Assembly (NCBI GenBank): GCA_030621995.1
Contig: JAUXGP010000002.1
Coordinates: 1-24,343 of the forward strand
DNA length: 24,343 nucleotides
Reading direction: 5' to 3'
From: Psychrilyobacter sp.
GTDB lineage: Bacteria > Fusobacteriota > Fusobacteriia > Fusobacteriales > Fusobacteriaceae
Made by a program: the position numbers and the translations under genes. Below are positions 7,582 through 16,364 of the stretch, piece by piece; within the stretch, counting starts at the first letter, position 1, and every line of letters begins with the position of its first letter. The notes beneath the pieces were generated by a model that did no database searches, was not told the origin of the DNA, and was given only the letters and a program-made list of their open reading frames with translations.

Positions 7582-8140
7582 GAAAAAAAAGGTTGAAGAT
7601 GAAAAGGTAAAAGCGAAAGAAATGCTGAAAAATGAAAAGATAGAGGAAGAGACTGAAGATAAAGAGATAAAAGATGAGGAAACATTAGAGGATAAGATGG
7701 CTAAGATAGAGGCTGACCTGGAAGATTGGAAAAATGCATATATGAGAAAAAATGCAGAATTTCAAAACTTTACCAAGAGAAAACAAAATGAAGTGGAAGA
7801 ATTGAGGAAATATGCTTCTGAAAAAGTAATTTTAAAAGTATTGGAAGCTGTAGATAACCTGGAAAGAGGGGTAGCTGCATCTGCTGAAACCAAAGATTTT
7901 GATTCGTTGATAAAAGGGGTAGAGATGACCCTGTCACAGATGCACGGAATTATGAATACAGAGGGTGTGGAACCAATAGAATCAGTGGGGAAAGAGTATG
8001 ATCCGCATTTTCACCAGGCTGTAATGACTGAAAACTGTGAAAATACAGATAATGACCATATCACAATGGAATTACAAAAAGGATATAAGATGAAGGACAG
8101 AGTAATCAGACCTTCAATGGTAAAGGTTTGTAAGAAATAA
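7574..8140 (+). CDS. grpE: Nucleotide exchange factor GrpE
   Basis: A 188-residue co-chaperone that releases ADP from DnaK. Residues 1-40 form a Lys/Glu-rich unstructured tail and about 40-110 the long coiled-coil (KNAYMRKNAEFQNFTKRKQN, EVEELRKYASEKVILKVLEA). The C-terminal beta-domain contains the family signature GVEPIESVGKEYDPHFHQAV and ends KGYKMKDRVIRPSMVKVCKK. The start overlaps the last 8 bases of hrcA, with AAAGGAG inside the hrcA end as ribosome-binding site, indicating translational coupling. 61 bases separate it from dnaK, including a small hairpin. Confidence 0.97.
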   Translation: MSKKKKVEDEKVKAKEMLKNEKIEEETEDKEIKDEETLEDKMAKIEADLEDWKNAYMRKNAEFQNFTKRKQNEVEELRKYASEKVILKVLEAVDNLERGVAASAETKDFDSLIKGVEMTLSQMHGIMNTEGVEPIESVGKEYDPHFHQAVMTENCENTDNDHITMELQKGYKMKDRVIRPSMVKVCKK

Positions 8141-8156
8141 AAAAAAAATAATATAA

Positions 8157-10025
<1,869 letters not shown>

Positions 10026-10048
10026 AAATAAAATTAAGCCATAAGCTT

Positions 10049-10098
10049 AAGAAAAGAAAAGGTTAGAGCTGTGGCTCTGCCTTTCTTTTCTTATAGAA
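10049..10098 (+). terminator. Rho-independent terminator of the hrcA-grpE-dnaK operon
   Basis: A long hairpin in which AAGAAAAGAAAAGG (10049-10062) pairs, with a bulge, with CCTTTCTTTTCTT (about 10080-10092). The inner part AGAGC/GCTCT closes on loop TGTG. The T-rich right arm supplies the U-tract. Confidence 0.8.
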
Positions 10099-10114
10099 AT
10101 AAAAAAGGTGTTTT

Positions 10115-10200
10115 GTCACAAATTACACAAATTTTAATAATTGAAAATTAAAAGTTTTGAATTTAATTGTACATTTTCAATTATCAACTGTTAATTTGTG
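10115..10200. repeat. Dispersed intergenic repeat, copy with long imperfect palindrome
   Basis: Starts GTCACAAATTACACAAATTT. ATAATTGAAAAT (10137-10148) is exactly inverted at ATTTTCAATTAT (10173-10184), and CACAAATT (10126-10133) is inverted at AATTTGTG (10193-10200). The palindrome is followed by a small GTGC-GGA-GCAC hairpin (10198-10208) right before the next gene's ribosome-binding site. Same family as 5875-5942 and 11700-11804. Confidence 0.6.
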
Positions 10201-10226
10201 CGGAGCACACGAGGGGGATACAATAG

Positions 10227-10679
10227 ATGTTAAAATTAGAAAGAATGTCAGAATCAGACTTTAATATGGTAAAGGGAAAGATGATTGCTGATTATGCCAA
10301 GGATAAGGTAAAGGTCGGGCACTGGTCGGAAGCAGAAGCAGTAGAACTGTCTAAGGAAGCATTGGATGAAATTTTAAAAGATGGAATATCTACTCCTAAT
10401 CATTACTTGTTAAATGCCTATGAAGACGAAGTTAAGGTAGGTTTTGTTTGGATGAATAAATTTAATAATGAAATATTTGTAAATAATACTTGTATCTTTG
10501 AAGAGTTTCAAGAAAATGAATATGAGTTAGAATTCATCGAGTTAATTGAAGAAAAAGCCGCTGAACTGGATATAAAAAAAATTAATATTCATTCATATGG
10601 ATATAATGAAAAAAATATAGCAGTATACAAGAAAATGGGATATGATATAACTGATATATATTTAAACAAGGGACTATAA
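10227..10679 (+). CDS. GNAT-like acetyltransferase-fold protein, possibly degenerate
   Basis: A 150-residue protein whose C-terminal half resembles a GNAT N-acetyltransferase: strand KVGFVWMNKF, then NNTCIFEEF, a helix, and the closing motif INIHSYGYNEKNIAVYKKMG, which matches the usual 'N..A...Y.k.GF' acetyl-CoA/substrate block of the family. The glycine-rich pyrophosphate loop (Q/R-x-x-G-x-G/A) expected after the fourth strand is absent: the corresponding residues 94-100 read FQENEYE. It may therefore have lost acetyl-CoA binding or use it differently. The start has GAGGGGG at 10211-10217. It lies between dnaK and dnaJ, 35 bases upstream of the epimerase gene, probably co-transcribed with it. 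The substrate is unknown. Confidence 0.7.
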   Translation: MLKLERMSESDFNMVKGKMIADYAKDKVKVGHWSEAEAVELSKEALDEILKDGISTPNHYLLNAYEDEVKVGFVWMNKFNNEIFVNNTCIFEEFQENEYELEFIELIEEKAAELDIKKINIHSYGYNEKNIAVYKKMGYDITDIYLNKGL

Positions 10680-10714
10680 GTGGCAAGGTTAGACTTTGAA
10701 TGAGGAGAATAACT

Positions 10715-11587
10715 ATGAGGTATGAAATAACCGATGGAATTATAGAGGCTGCTATAGATAGTCATGGTGCAGAGTTAAAAAGTTTAAAACTTCTAAAAAA
10801 TAATGAAGAATTTATGTGGAATGCTGATCCTGAATTTTGGGGACGGACGTCACCTGTATTATTTCCCATTGTAGGTGGGTTAAAAGGTGGAAAATACAGC
10901 TATCACGGGGTAACTTATGAGATGGGGCAGCATGGATTTGCAAGGGACAATGAATTTGAGCTTGTTTCCCATGAGAAAACCAAGGTAGTTTTTCTGCTTA
11001 ATCCAAATGAGGAAACTTTAAAAAAATACCCATTTGAGTTTAAATTTTATATGGAATACAGCCTAAAAAATGGATGTTTATCCATTGAATACAGGGTAGA
11101 AAATTTATCCCATGAGGAGATCTTTTTTTCAGTGGGAGCACATCCTGCATTCAGTATTCCCACAGATAGAGATACTAAAATTTCAGACTACTATCTAGAA
11201 TTTGAAAAAAATGAAACGGCCTCAATCTTTCCTTTAGAGGGTAGAAATATATCTAGAAATACCATAAAATTTTTAGAGGACAGCAAAAAAATAGAATTAG
11301 ATGAAGATACCTTTAAAGATGATGCCCTTATATTCAAAAACTTAGACTCTAAAAAAGTATCGCTGAAGTGTAAAAAAAATACCAGGGTTGTAACTATGGA
11401 CTACAGCAACTTCGAATATATCGCATTCTGGAATAAGGTAGGAGCAGAATTTGTGTGTCTGGAGCCTTGGAATGGAATAGCGGATTTTGTCGATGCAAGT
11501 GGCAGGTTAGAGGAAAAAGACGGGATCATAAAATTAAAGGGCAAGGGAAAATACAAGGCTAGCCTGAAAATTGGAGTCAAAGGATAA
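10715..11587 (+). CDS. Aldose 1-epimerase family protein (LacX/GalM-like)
   Basis: A 290-residue all-beta protein of the galactose mutarotase superfamily, which interconverts alpha and beta anomers of aldoses in the cytosol. Visible family blocks are the N-terminal DSHGAELKSLKLLKNNEEFM, then FPIVGGLKGGKY, MGQHGFARDNEF, FSVGAHPAFSIP with the likely catalytic histidine, and EFVCLEPWNGIADF with the likely catalytic glutamate. The LacX-type subfamily is inferred from the 'EFMWNADPEFWGRTSPVLFP' style N-terminus; its sugar is not predictable. ATG 10715 is chosen for GAGGAGA just upstream; in-frame ATG 10700 is part of that ribosome-binding region. No sugar-catabolic genes are adjacent. No T-run terminator is visible downstream, so transcripts may continue towards dnaJ. 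Confidence 0.85.
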   Translation: MRYEITDGIIEAAIDSHGAELKSLKLLKNNEEFMWNADPEFWGRTSPVLFPIVGGLKGGKYSYHGVTYEMGQHGFARDNEFELVSHEKTKVVFLLNPNEETLKKYPFEFKFYMEYSLKNGCLSIEYRVENLSHEEIFFSVGAHPAFSIPTDRDTKISDYYLEFEKNETASIFPLEGRNISRNTIKFLEDSKKIELDEDTFKDDALIFKNLDSKKVSLKCKKNTRVVTMDYSNFEYIAFWNKVGAEFVCLEPWNGIADFVDASGRLEEKDGIIKLKGKGKYKASLKIGVKG

Positions 11588-11653
11588 AAGCAACCTATAG
11601 ACAGATGAAAGTTGCCGGAGTATAGAGAATAGGTAAAAAAACAAAATACTTTG

Positions 11654-11804
11654 ACACAGATATCACAGATTAAAAAGGATTAATATAGAAAAAAACTTTG
11701 TCACGAATAACACTAATAAATATAAAGAAAAGTTATTTGAAATGTTAGAACCTAGCCAAGAAATTATTTTGATTAGTAGTAATTTGTGCAATTTGTGACT
11801 AAAA
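11654..11804. repeat. Dispersed intergenic repeat, composite copy upstream of dnaJ
   Basis: The stretch 11654-11690 (GACACAGATATCACAGATTA onward) is followed by an element that begins GTCACGAATAACACTAAT (11700-11717) and ends TGATTAGTA...AATTTGTGACTAAAA (11770-11804). The right end is the same as at 5921-5942 with an inserted 10-base tandem unit AATTTGTGCA, and its last 15 bases are identical to 242-256. Confidence 0.65.
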
Positions 11805-11835
11805 AAATAAGATCTGTGTTAGGTTCTAAAATCTG

Positions 11836-11841
11836 TATAAT
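11836..11841 (+). promoter_or_regulatory. Possible -10 element for dnaJ
   Basis: TATAAT with a poor -35 (TCTGTG) at 17-base spacing. It is the best candidate before dnaJ, but weak; the gene may also depend on read-through from upstream. Confidence 0.3.
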
Positions 11842-11906
11842 CAGTGTCAGATATTTTAATTGGAATTAATTGGTGGTAAAAAGAAGAAGAAAAAAGGAGA
11901 AAAAGA

Positions 11907-13049
11907 ATGTCTAAAAAAGATTTTTATGAAACGCTGGGAATACCTAAGGGAGCCAGTGAGAGCGAGATAAAAAAAGCTTATAGAAAAAAAGCTATGAAAT
12001 ATCATCCGGATAAATATGGTAGTGCAAGTGCAAAGGAAAAGGATGATGCAGAACATAAATTTAAAGAGGTAAATGATGCCTATCAAGTCCTTTCAGATGG
12101 TGAAAAAAGGTCTAAATATGACAGATTTGGGCATGATGCATTCTCCCAAGGAGCAGGAGGAGCAGGAGGCTTTGGTGGATTTGGAGGTTTCGGAGGAGCA
12201 GGAGGCTTTGAAGATATCTTCGGTTCATTCTTTGGCGGTGGAGGTTCTCGTGGTCCCCGTGTAGAACCTGGGGCAGATCTTAGATATACTGTAGAAATCA
12301 CACTGGAAGAAGCTGCAAAGGGCACAGAAAAAGAGGTTAAATATTTCAGAAAAGGTGAATGTCATACCTGTCATGGAACTGGCGCTAAACCAGGAACAAG
12401 TACGAAAACTTGTCCGAAGTGTCATGGTAATGGAAGGATAAAGGAGATCCAAAGAACTATGTTTGGAAACTTTGAAAATGTAGTTGAATGTGACAGATGT
12501 CATGGGAAGGGCGAGATACCTACTGAAATATGCCCGACGTGCCATGGAACAGGTGTAGAGAAGGAAAAAGTAGAAAAACATGTGAAGATCCCGGCGGGAA
12601 TAGATGATGGTCAAAGACTCAGATTAGGCGGGATGGGAGAAGCCAGTGAAAATGGCGGACCAAATGGAGACCTGTACTTGTTTATAAGGGTAAAGGAACA
12701 TTCAATATTTGAAAGACATGGATCGGATATTGTTTGTGAAGTGCCTATTTCCTATACTAAGGCTGTTTTAGGAGGAGAGATACAAATTCCTACCCTGGAT
12801 GAGGCAATTAAGATAAAAATTCCAGAGGGAACTCAAACCGGAAAGGTATTCAGACTTCGTGGTAAGGGAATACCTAGTACAAGAGGGGGAAGAGTAGGAG
12901 ATGAATTGGTCAAAGTTATCGTTGAGACTCCTACAAAGCTGAATTTAGAGCAAAAAGACTTATTGAAAGCCTTTGAAGATAGTTTGAAGGATAAAAATAC
13001 AGTTATGAAAAAAGGTTTTTTTGATAGTTTGAAAGATCTATTTAAATAA
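11907..13049 (+). CDS. dnaJ: Chaperone protein DnaJ (Hsp40)
   Basis: A 380-residue type I J-protein, which delivers unfolded substrates to DnaK and stimulates its ATPase. The J-domain (residues 1-72) contains the HPD triad at 33-35. It is followed by a Gly/Phe-rich linker (about 78-115), then four CxxCxGxG zinc repeats (CHTCHGTG from 152, [16 protein letters not shown] and CPTCHGTG from 209), and the C-terminal substrate-binding domains with [26 protein letters not shown] precedes the ATG. Unusually it is not next to dnaK: a GNAT-like and an epimerase gene and two repeat copies intervene, and no CIRCE is seen before it, so its heat control may differ from that of dnaK. Confidence 0.98.
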   Translation: MSKKDFYETLGIPKGASESEIKKAYRKKAMKYHPDKYGSASAKEKDDAEHKFKEVNDAYQVLSDGEKRSKYDRFGHDAFSQGAGGAGGFGGFGGFGGAGGFEDIFGSFFGGGGSRGPRVEPGADLRYTVEITLEEAAKGTEKEVKYFRKGECHTCHGTGAKPGTSTKTCPKCHGNGRIKEIQRTMFGNFENVVECDRCHGKGEIPTEICPTCHGTGVEKEKVEKHVKIPAGIDDGQRLRLGGMGEASENGGPNGDLYLFIRVKEHSIFERHGSDIVCEVPISYTKAVLGGEIQIPTLDEAIKIKIPEGTQTGKVFRLRGKGIPSTRGGRVGDELVKVIVETPTKLNLEQKDLLKAFEDSLKDKNTVMKKGFFDSLKDLFK

Positions 13050-13060
13050 AAATAAAAATC

Positions 13061-13096
13061 ATGAAAAAAGGGAAGGAAATCTTCTCTTTTTTTCAT
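13061..13096 (+). terminator. Rho-independent terminator of dnaJ
   Basis: ATGAAAAAAGGGAAG (13061-13075) pairs with CTTCTCTTTTTTTCAT (13081-13096) with a G-U pair and a one-base bulge. The right arm carries the T-run. Confidence 0.7.
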
Positions 13097-13213
13097 ATAT
13101 TTAATAAAAGTATGAAAAAAATTAATAACAATGGTTTGAAGTTTGATTATGCAGAAGGCTAGGAAGTAGTTATTCTTAGATTAACCTGAAAAAAAGATTT
13201 TAAAAATGTTAAA

Positions 13214-13227
13214 TATAATGCTATACT
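13214..13227 (+). promoter_or_regulatory. Possible -10 elements for yajC
   Basis: TATAAT (13214-13219) and TATACT (13222-13227) lie close together 35-45 bases before yajC. No convincing -35 accompanies either. Confidence 0.35.
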
Positions 13228-13261
13228 TTAGATAATAAAACTTAATAAAAAGGAGTAAGAT

Positions 13262-13564
13262 ATGTTTAGTAATTTTTTAGCTTTTGGAGCAGAGCAAACA
13301 GGGCAAACATCTGGTGTCATGGGAATGGCAGTAACACTTATTATATGGGGTGGAATTTTTTATTTATTTTTAATCAGACCAAATAAAAAGAAACAAAAAA
13401 AGCATGCTGAGATGATAGATGCCTTACAACCTGGAAAAGATATTATAACTGCCGGGGGAATCAAGGGAGAAGTTGTGTCTGTAAGCGATCAATATATTGT
13501 TATCAGAGTAGATAAAGGAGTTAGACTTACTTTTACAAAAGACTCTATAAGAAAAGTATTATAG
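13262..13564 (+). CDS. yajC: Preprotein translocase subunit YajC
   Basis: A 100-residue small inner-membrane protein, of normal length for YajC, which associates with SecDF to support SecYEG-dependent export. A short N-terminal segment is followed by one transmembrane helix (about residues 18-38, VMGMAVTLIIWGGIFYLFLI). Then come the family hallmark RPNKKKQKKH and a cytosolic beta-domain with LQPGKDIITAGGIKGEVVSV, ending RVDKGVRLTFTKDSIRKVL. AAGGAG stands upstream of the ATG. SecD and SecF, often adjacent, are not seen here; instead a lipoprotein gene follows after 36 bases. Confidence 0.95.
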   Translation: MFSNFLAFGAEQTGQTSGVMGMAVTLIIWGGIFYLFLIRPNKKKQKKHAEMIDALQPGKDIITAGGIKGEVVSVSDQYIVIRVDKGVRLTFTKDSIRKVL

Positions 13565-13600
13565 TGATTGGGGAGTAATTCTAATAATAGGAGGTTAATC

Positions 13601-14092
13601 ATGAAGAAGATAATGTTAATTTTGGCTGTAACAGGAGTATTGATAAGTTGTTCTAGCAAGGATGAGACTGTAAAAAAAGAAACAACTGTTGAAGTGGTAG
13701 CACTTCAAGAAGAGGCTGTTACTCCAGTAGAAACTACTGAAGTAATTACAGTAGAGGTGGAAAAGCCTGTTTTGACCGAGGAAGATTATAAGGCGGTATC
13801 GGAACCGGCAAAAAAGCCGGTAAAACAAACTAAACCTGCTCCTAGACCTGTGAAGAAAGAAGTAGTTTCAGAGGAAAAGGTGACTCCGGTAGTGGTACCA
13901 GTGATGGAAACATCTGTGGATGAGGCAGTAGATACAGACGCAGACAAGCAAATAGCAAAGACAGAAACTGAGACTAAAGTTGTAGAAACAGAAACTCCAG
14001 TGGAGGAGAGCAGTAGCAATAAAACTCTTTTTGGAATTTTAGGAGCTATATTAGTAGCAGCGGCAGCAGTATTTGTATTTAAAAAGAAATAA
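13601..14092 (+). CDS. Putative lipoprotein with C-terminal membrane anchor
   Basis: A 163-residue protein I do not recognise. It starts MKKIMLILAVTGVLISC, a lipoprotein signal peptide with lipobox LISC and the lipidated Cys at 17. The middle (about 20-138) is low-complexity, rich in Val, Thr, Glu, Lys and Pro, with a proline/lysine patch KPVKQTKPAPRPVKK near residue 77. The C-terminus is a single hydrophobic helix (about 143-160) followed by KKK. It thus has membrane anchors at both ends joined by an extended linker, reminiscent of TonB-like or envelope-spanning tethers. There is no LPXTG motif. AGGAGG precedes ATG 13601. It probably forms a two-gene unit with yajC, ended by the terminator at 14101-14127. 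Confidence 0.75.
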   Translation: MKKIMLILAVTGVLISCSSKDETVKKETTVEVVALQEEAVTPVETTEVITVEVEKPVLTEEDYKAVSEPAKKPVKQTKPAPRPVKKEVVSEEKVTPVVVPVMETSVDEAVDTDADKQIAKTETETKVVETETPVEESSSNKTLFGILGAILVAAAAVFVFKKK

Positions 14093-14100
14093 AAAATTAA

Positions 14101-14127
14101 AACCATCGATTCAGGTGGTTTTTTTTT
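14101..14127 (+). terminator. Rho-independent terminator after the double-anchored lipoprotein
   Basis: AACCATC (14101-14107), loop GATTCA, GGTGGTT (14114-14120), then a run of nine T. Confidence 0.9.
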
Positions 14128-14231
14128 GCTTAAAAATAGACTTTTATAATGAAATTACCTTTAATAAATGTCTGAAAACGCATAAAGTGTGAAAAAAGTA
14201 ACCACTATATATAATAAAACGAACAATTTTC

Positions 14232-14260
14232 TTGACTTTTAAGTATTTTTGTCATATTCT
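14232..14260 (+). promoter_or_regulatory. Promoter P1 upstream of the glycerophosphodiesterase operon
   Basis: TTGACT (14232-14237), 17-base spacer, TATTCT (14255-14260). Transcription would start near 14267, about 40 bases before the leader terminator. Confidence 0.75.
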
Positions 14261-14266
14261 TAATAT

Positions 14267-14358
14267 AAGACAAAAAATAAATACACCTAGAGTAAATAGA
14301 GTTGGGTTATTATAAGTATTGTATGGGTGCATACAATACTTTTATAATGACTTTTTTT
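14267..14358 (+). ncRNA. Leader RNA or small RNA with motif and intrinsic terminator
   Basis: A transcript from promoter P1 would be about 92 nt. It contains the motif CTAGAGTAAATAGAGTTG (14287-14304), then a long stem: GTTATTATA (14306-14314) and AGTATTGTATG (14315-14325) pair with CATACAATACT (14330-14340) and, after a 2-base bulge, TATAATGAC (14343-14351), with loop GGTG, followed by seven T (14352-14358). It either ends as a small RNA or serves as an attenuator for the operon. The same order of parts recurs at 21036-21114. Confidence 0.55.
14306..14358 (+). terminator. Intrinsic terminator in the leader of the glycerophosphodiester operon
   Basis: Stem of about 20 bp with a 4-base loop and seven T, placed 93 bases upstream of the first gene and downstream of a promoter. 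It is therefore a candidate regulated (attenuator) terminator. Confidence 0.75.
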
Positions 14359-14364
14359 GTTGTC

Positions 14365-14394
14365 TTTACAATGTTTTTACTTGAAATATATGAT
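14365..14394 (+). promoter_or_regulatory. Promoter P2 candidate for the glycerophosphodiester operon
   Basis: TTTACA (14365-14370), 18-base spacer, TATGAT (14389-14394), just after the leader terminator. It could give a basal transcript that bypasses the attenuator. Confidence 0.5.
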
Positions 14395-14450
14395 TAATTT
14401 ACATAAAGGTGTTAAAATATCAGACGTTAGAGGTATTTTAGGAGGTAAAG

Positions 14451-15176
14451 ATGAAAATAATTGCTCACAGGGGAGCCTCTGGTTATGCTCCTGAAAATAC
14501 CAGAGCATCTATATTTAAAGGGCTGGAACTAGGCTGTGATGGTTTTGAGGTAGATGTACAATTAGCTGGTTCTGGAGAAGTGGTTGTATTTCATGATTTC
14601 ACCTTGGAGAGAACAACATCTGGAAGGGGTTGTATCAGGGACGTAAATTTATATGACCTAAAAAAATTAGATCTGGGCAGTTGGTTTTCAGAGGGATTTA
14701 AAGATGAAAGAATAATGACTCTGGAGGAGCTGCTAAAGATAGTACCGGAAAATAAGATTTTGAATATAGAGATTAAAGTGAGATACGATGAGGTAAATAA
14801 AATAGAGGAAAAAGTAGTTGAGATATTGAAAAAAGCGGGAAGGATAGAGGGGAAGGTTATAATCTCCTCCTTTAACCATCGTATAATAAAAGAGATAAAC
14901 AGGTTGGAACCAAAATTAAAAACAGGCTTGCTTTTGAAAGCAGAAATTTTGGATATAGAAAATTATATAAAAATAAATGACCTAAAAATATACAGCATCC
15001 ACTCCTATGGTGAGTTTACTGGTAGAAAAATGGTAGAAAAAATGAATGAGATAGGGATAAAAACCTATATTTGGACGGTAAATAGTGTAGAAGAAGCTAA
15101 AATGTTGAAAGACTTTGGAGCAAGTGGAATAATTACGAATTATCCCGATAAATTCAGGGAAGTAAGAGAAATATAG
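14451..15176 (+). CDS. ugpQ: Cytosolic glycerophosphodiester phosphodiesterase
   Basis: A 241-residue GDPD-family TIM barrel of the short UgpQ type, which hydrolyses glycerophosphodiesters to G3P and an alcohol. The active-site pattern is complete: AHRGASGYAPENT with His6-Arg7, FEVDV with Glu33 and Asp35 (metal ligands), and VVFHDF with His48. Further on, LNIEIK supplies the usual Glu and the C-terminal TYIWTVNS the family tryptophan. There is no signal peptide, so it acts in the cytosol. TAGGAGG stands upstream of the ATG. It is the first gene of a likely operon with the surface GlpQ-type enzyme, TRAP transporter and HAD phosphatase; the leader suggests regulated transcription termination. 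Confidence 0.93.
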   Translation: MKIIAHRGASGYAPENTRASIFKGLELGCDGFEVDVQLAGSGEVVVFHDFTLERTTSGRGCIRDVNLYDLKKLDLGSWFSEGFKDERIMTLEELLKIVPENKILNIEIKVRYDEVNKIEEKVVEILKKAGRIEGKVIISSFNHRIIKEINRLEPKLKTGLLLKAEILDIENYIKINDLKIYSIHSYGEFTGRKMVEKMNEIGIKTYIWTVNSVEEAKMLKDFGASGIITNYPDKFREVREI

Positions 15177-15254
15177 AAAAAATTAAAAAGAGTTAAGTTA
15201 TATTTATTTTATGGAAATTCAACTATTTATTGTGAATTGAAAAAAGGAGGGAAG

Positions 15255-16343
15255 ATGAAAAGAATAATTGGTTTATTGCTGATGCTGGCGTTTCTGGGAT
15301 GCAGCACGACAAATGTTGTGGAAGATAAAAAAGCAGAAAAGACAAAAGAAACAAAGAAGATCGTAGTAGCTCATAGGGGAGCCAGTGGTTATCTGCCTGA
15401 ACATAGTATGGCAGCAAAATCTATGGCATACGCAATGGGAGCGGACTATATAGAACAAGATGTAGTTATGACAAAAGATGATGAATTGGTAGTATTACAC
15501 GATCATTATTTGGACAGGGTAACTGATGTAGCAGAGGTATATCCATATAGAAAGAGAAAAGATGGTAGATATTATGCTATTGACTTCACTTTAAAAGAGA
15601 TAAAAGGTCTTAAAATGACAGAGGGGTTTAATGTTAAAGATGGAAAAACAGTGGCAGGATTCCCTGAGAGGTTCCCAATTTGGAAATCTGACTTTAGAGT
15701 TCATACTTTGGCAGAGGAGATCGAATTGATCCAGGGATTAAATAAGAGTACGGGTAAAAATGTAGGGATCTATCCAGAAGTTAAAGCACCTTGGTTCCAT
15801 AGACATGAGGGAAAAGATATAAGTGTGGCAGTATTAAAAGTTCTTAAAAAATATGGATACACTAAAAAAAGTGACCTGGTTTACTTTCAATGTTTTGACC
15901 CGAATGAACTTGTACGTGTGAAGGAAGAGTTGTTGCCGGAATTTGGAATGGATATAAAATTAGTGCAGTTAATAGCAGAAACCAGCTGGGATGAAACTAT
16001 GATATATGAAGACGGAAAAGCGATTCCTTATAACTATGACTGGATGTTTGAAGATGGAGGTATGGAAAAAATCTCTCAATATGCTGACGGGATAGGACCT
16101 TGGAAGCCGATGCTTGTGACGAATGAGTCCACAAAAGATAATCTGGTTATTACAGATATGGTGAAGGATGCTCATAGATATGGAATGGAAGTACACCCTT
16201 ATACATTTAGATTGGATGAGGGAAGAATACCTGCATATGCATCAAATTTTGAAGATATGCTGGATATATTTTATAATAAGGTTGGAGTAGACGGGGTATT
16301 TACAGATTTCCCTGATCGTGCTGTAAACTTTTTAAAAAAATAA
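15255..16343 (+). CDS. glpQ: Lipoprotein glycerophosphodiester phosphodiesterase (GlpQ / protein D type)
   Basis: A 362-residue enzyme of the long GlpQ class, close in length to E. coli GlpQ and Haemophilus protein D. MKRIIGLLLMLAFLGC is a lipoprotein signal with the lipidated Cys at 16 (Phe at -3 is slightly atypical), so the enzyme is membrane-anchored outside the cytosol. The catalytic pattern is complete: AHRGASGYLPEHS (His40-Arg41), EQD (Glu67, Asp69), VVLHDHYLDRVT (His82), YPEVKAP, and HPYTFR near the end. ATG 15255 follows AAGGAGGG; a TTG at 15237 is ignored. It lies 78 bases after the cytosolic paralogue and 21 bases before the TRAP solute receptor. The pair implies cleavage of glycerophosphodiesters both outside and inside the cell. 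Confidence 0.93.
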   Translation: MKRIIGLLLMLAFLGCSTTNVVEDKKAEKTKETKKIVVAHRGASGYLPEHSMAAKSMAYAMGADYIEQDVVMTKDDELVVLHDHYLDRVTDVAEVYPYRKRKDGRYYAIDFTLKEIKGLKMTEGFNVKDGKTVAGFPERFPIWKSDFRVHTLAEEIELIQGLNKSTGKNVGIYPEVKAPWFHRHEGKDISVAVLKVLKKYGYTKKSDLVYFQCFDPNELVRVKEELLPEFGMDIKLVQLIAETSWDETMIYEDGKAIPYNYDWMFEDGGMEKISQYADGIGPWKPMLVTNESTKDNLVITDMVKDAHRYGMEVHPYTFRLDEGRIPAYASNFEDMLDIFYNKVGVDGVFTDFPDRAVNFLKK

Positions 16344-16364
16344 AAAAAACTAAGGAGGAAGAGG

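Larger units (their letters stand above)
11588..11906. other. Intergenic region between the epimerase gene and dnaJ, filled with repeat sequence
   Basis: These 319 bases hold no ORF of note. They contain a weak GCAAC/GTTGC hairpin (11590-11615) without T-run, a tandem CACAGAT-type stretch (11654-11690), the repeat copy at 11700-11804, and the 10-bp inverted repeat TTAGAACCTA (11745-11754) / TAGGTTCTAA (11820-11829). A TATAAT -10 candidate for dnaJ stands at 11836-11841 without a good -35. No CIRCE element is present. Confidence 0.6.
14128..14450. other. Leader region of the glycerophosphodiester operon
   Basis: This 323-base stretch without a gene contains two promoters and, between them, a short leader with a motif and an intrinsic terminator, itemised separately. 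Upstream of these (14128-14231) I see only AT-rich sequence with an isolated TATAAT at 14210-14215. Confidence 0.7.

Noticed and set aside
11810..11850. CIRCE operator upstream of dnaJ
   Set aside because: TTAGGTTCTAAAATC only superficially resembles one CIRCE arm and no second arm at 9-base spacing exists.
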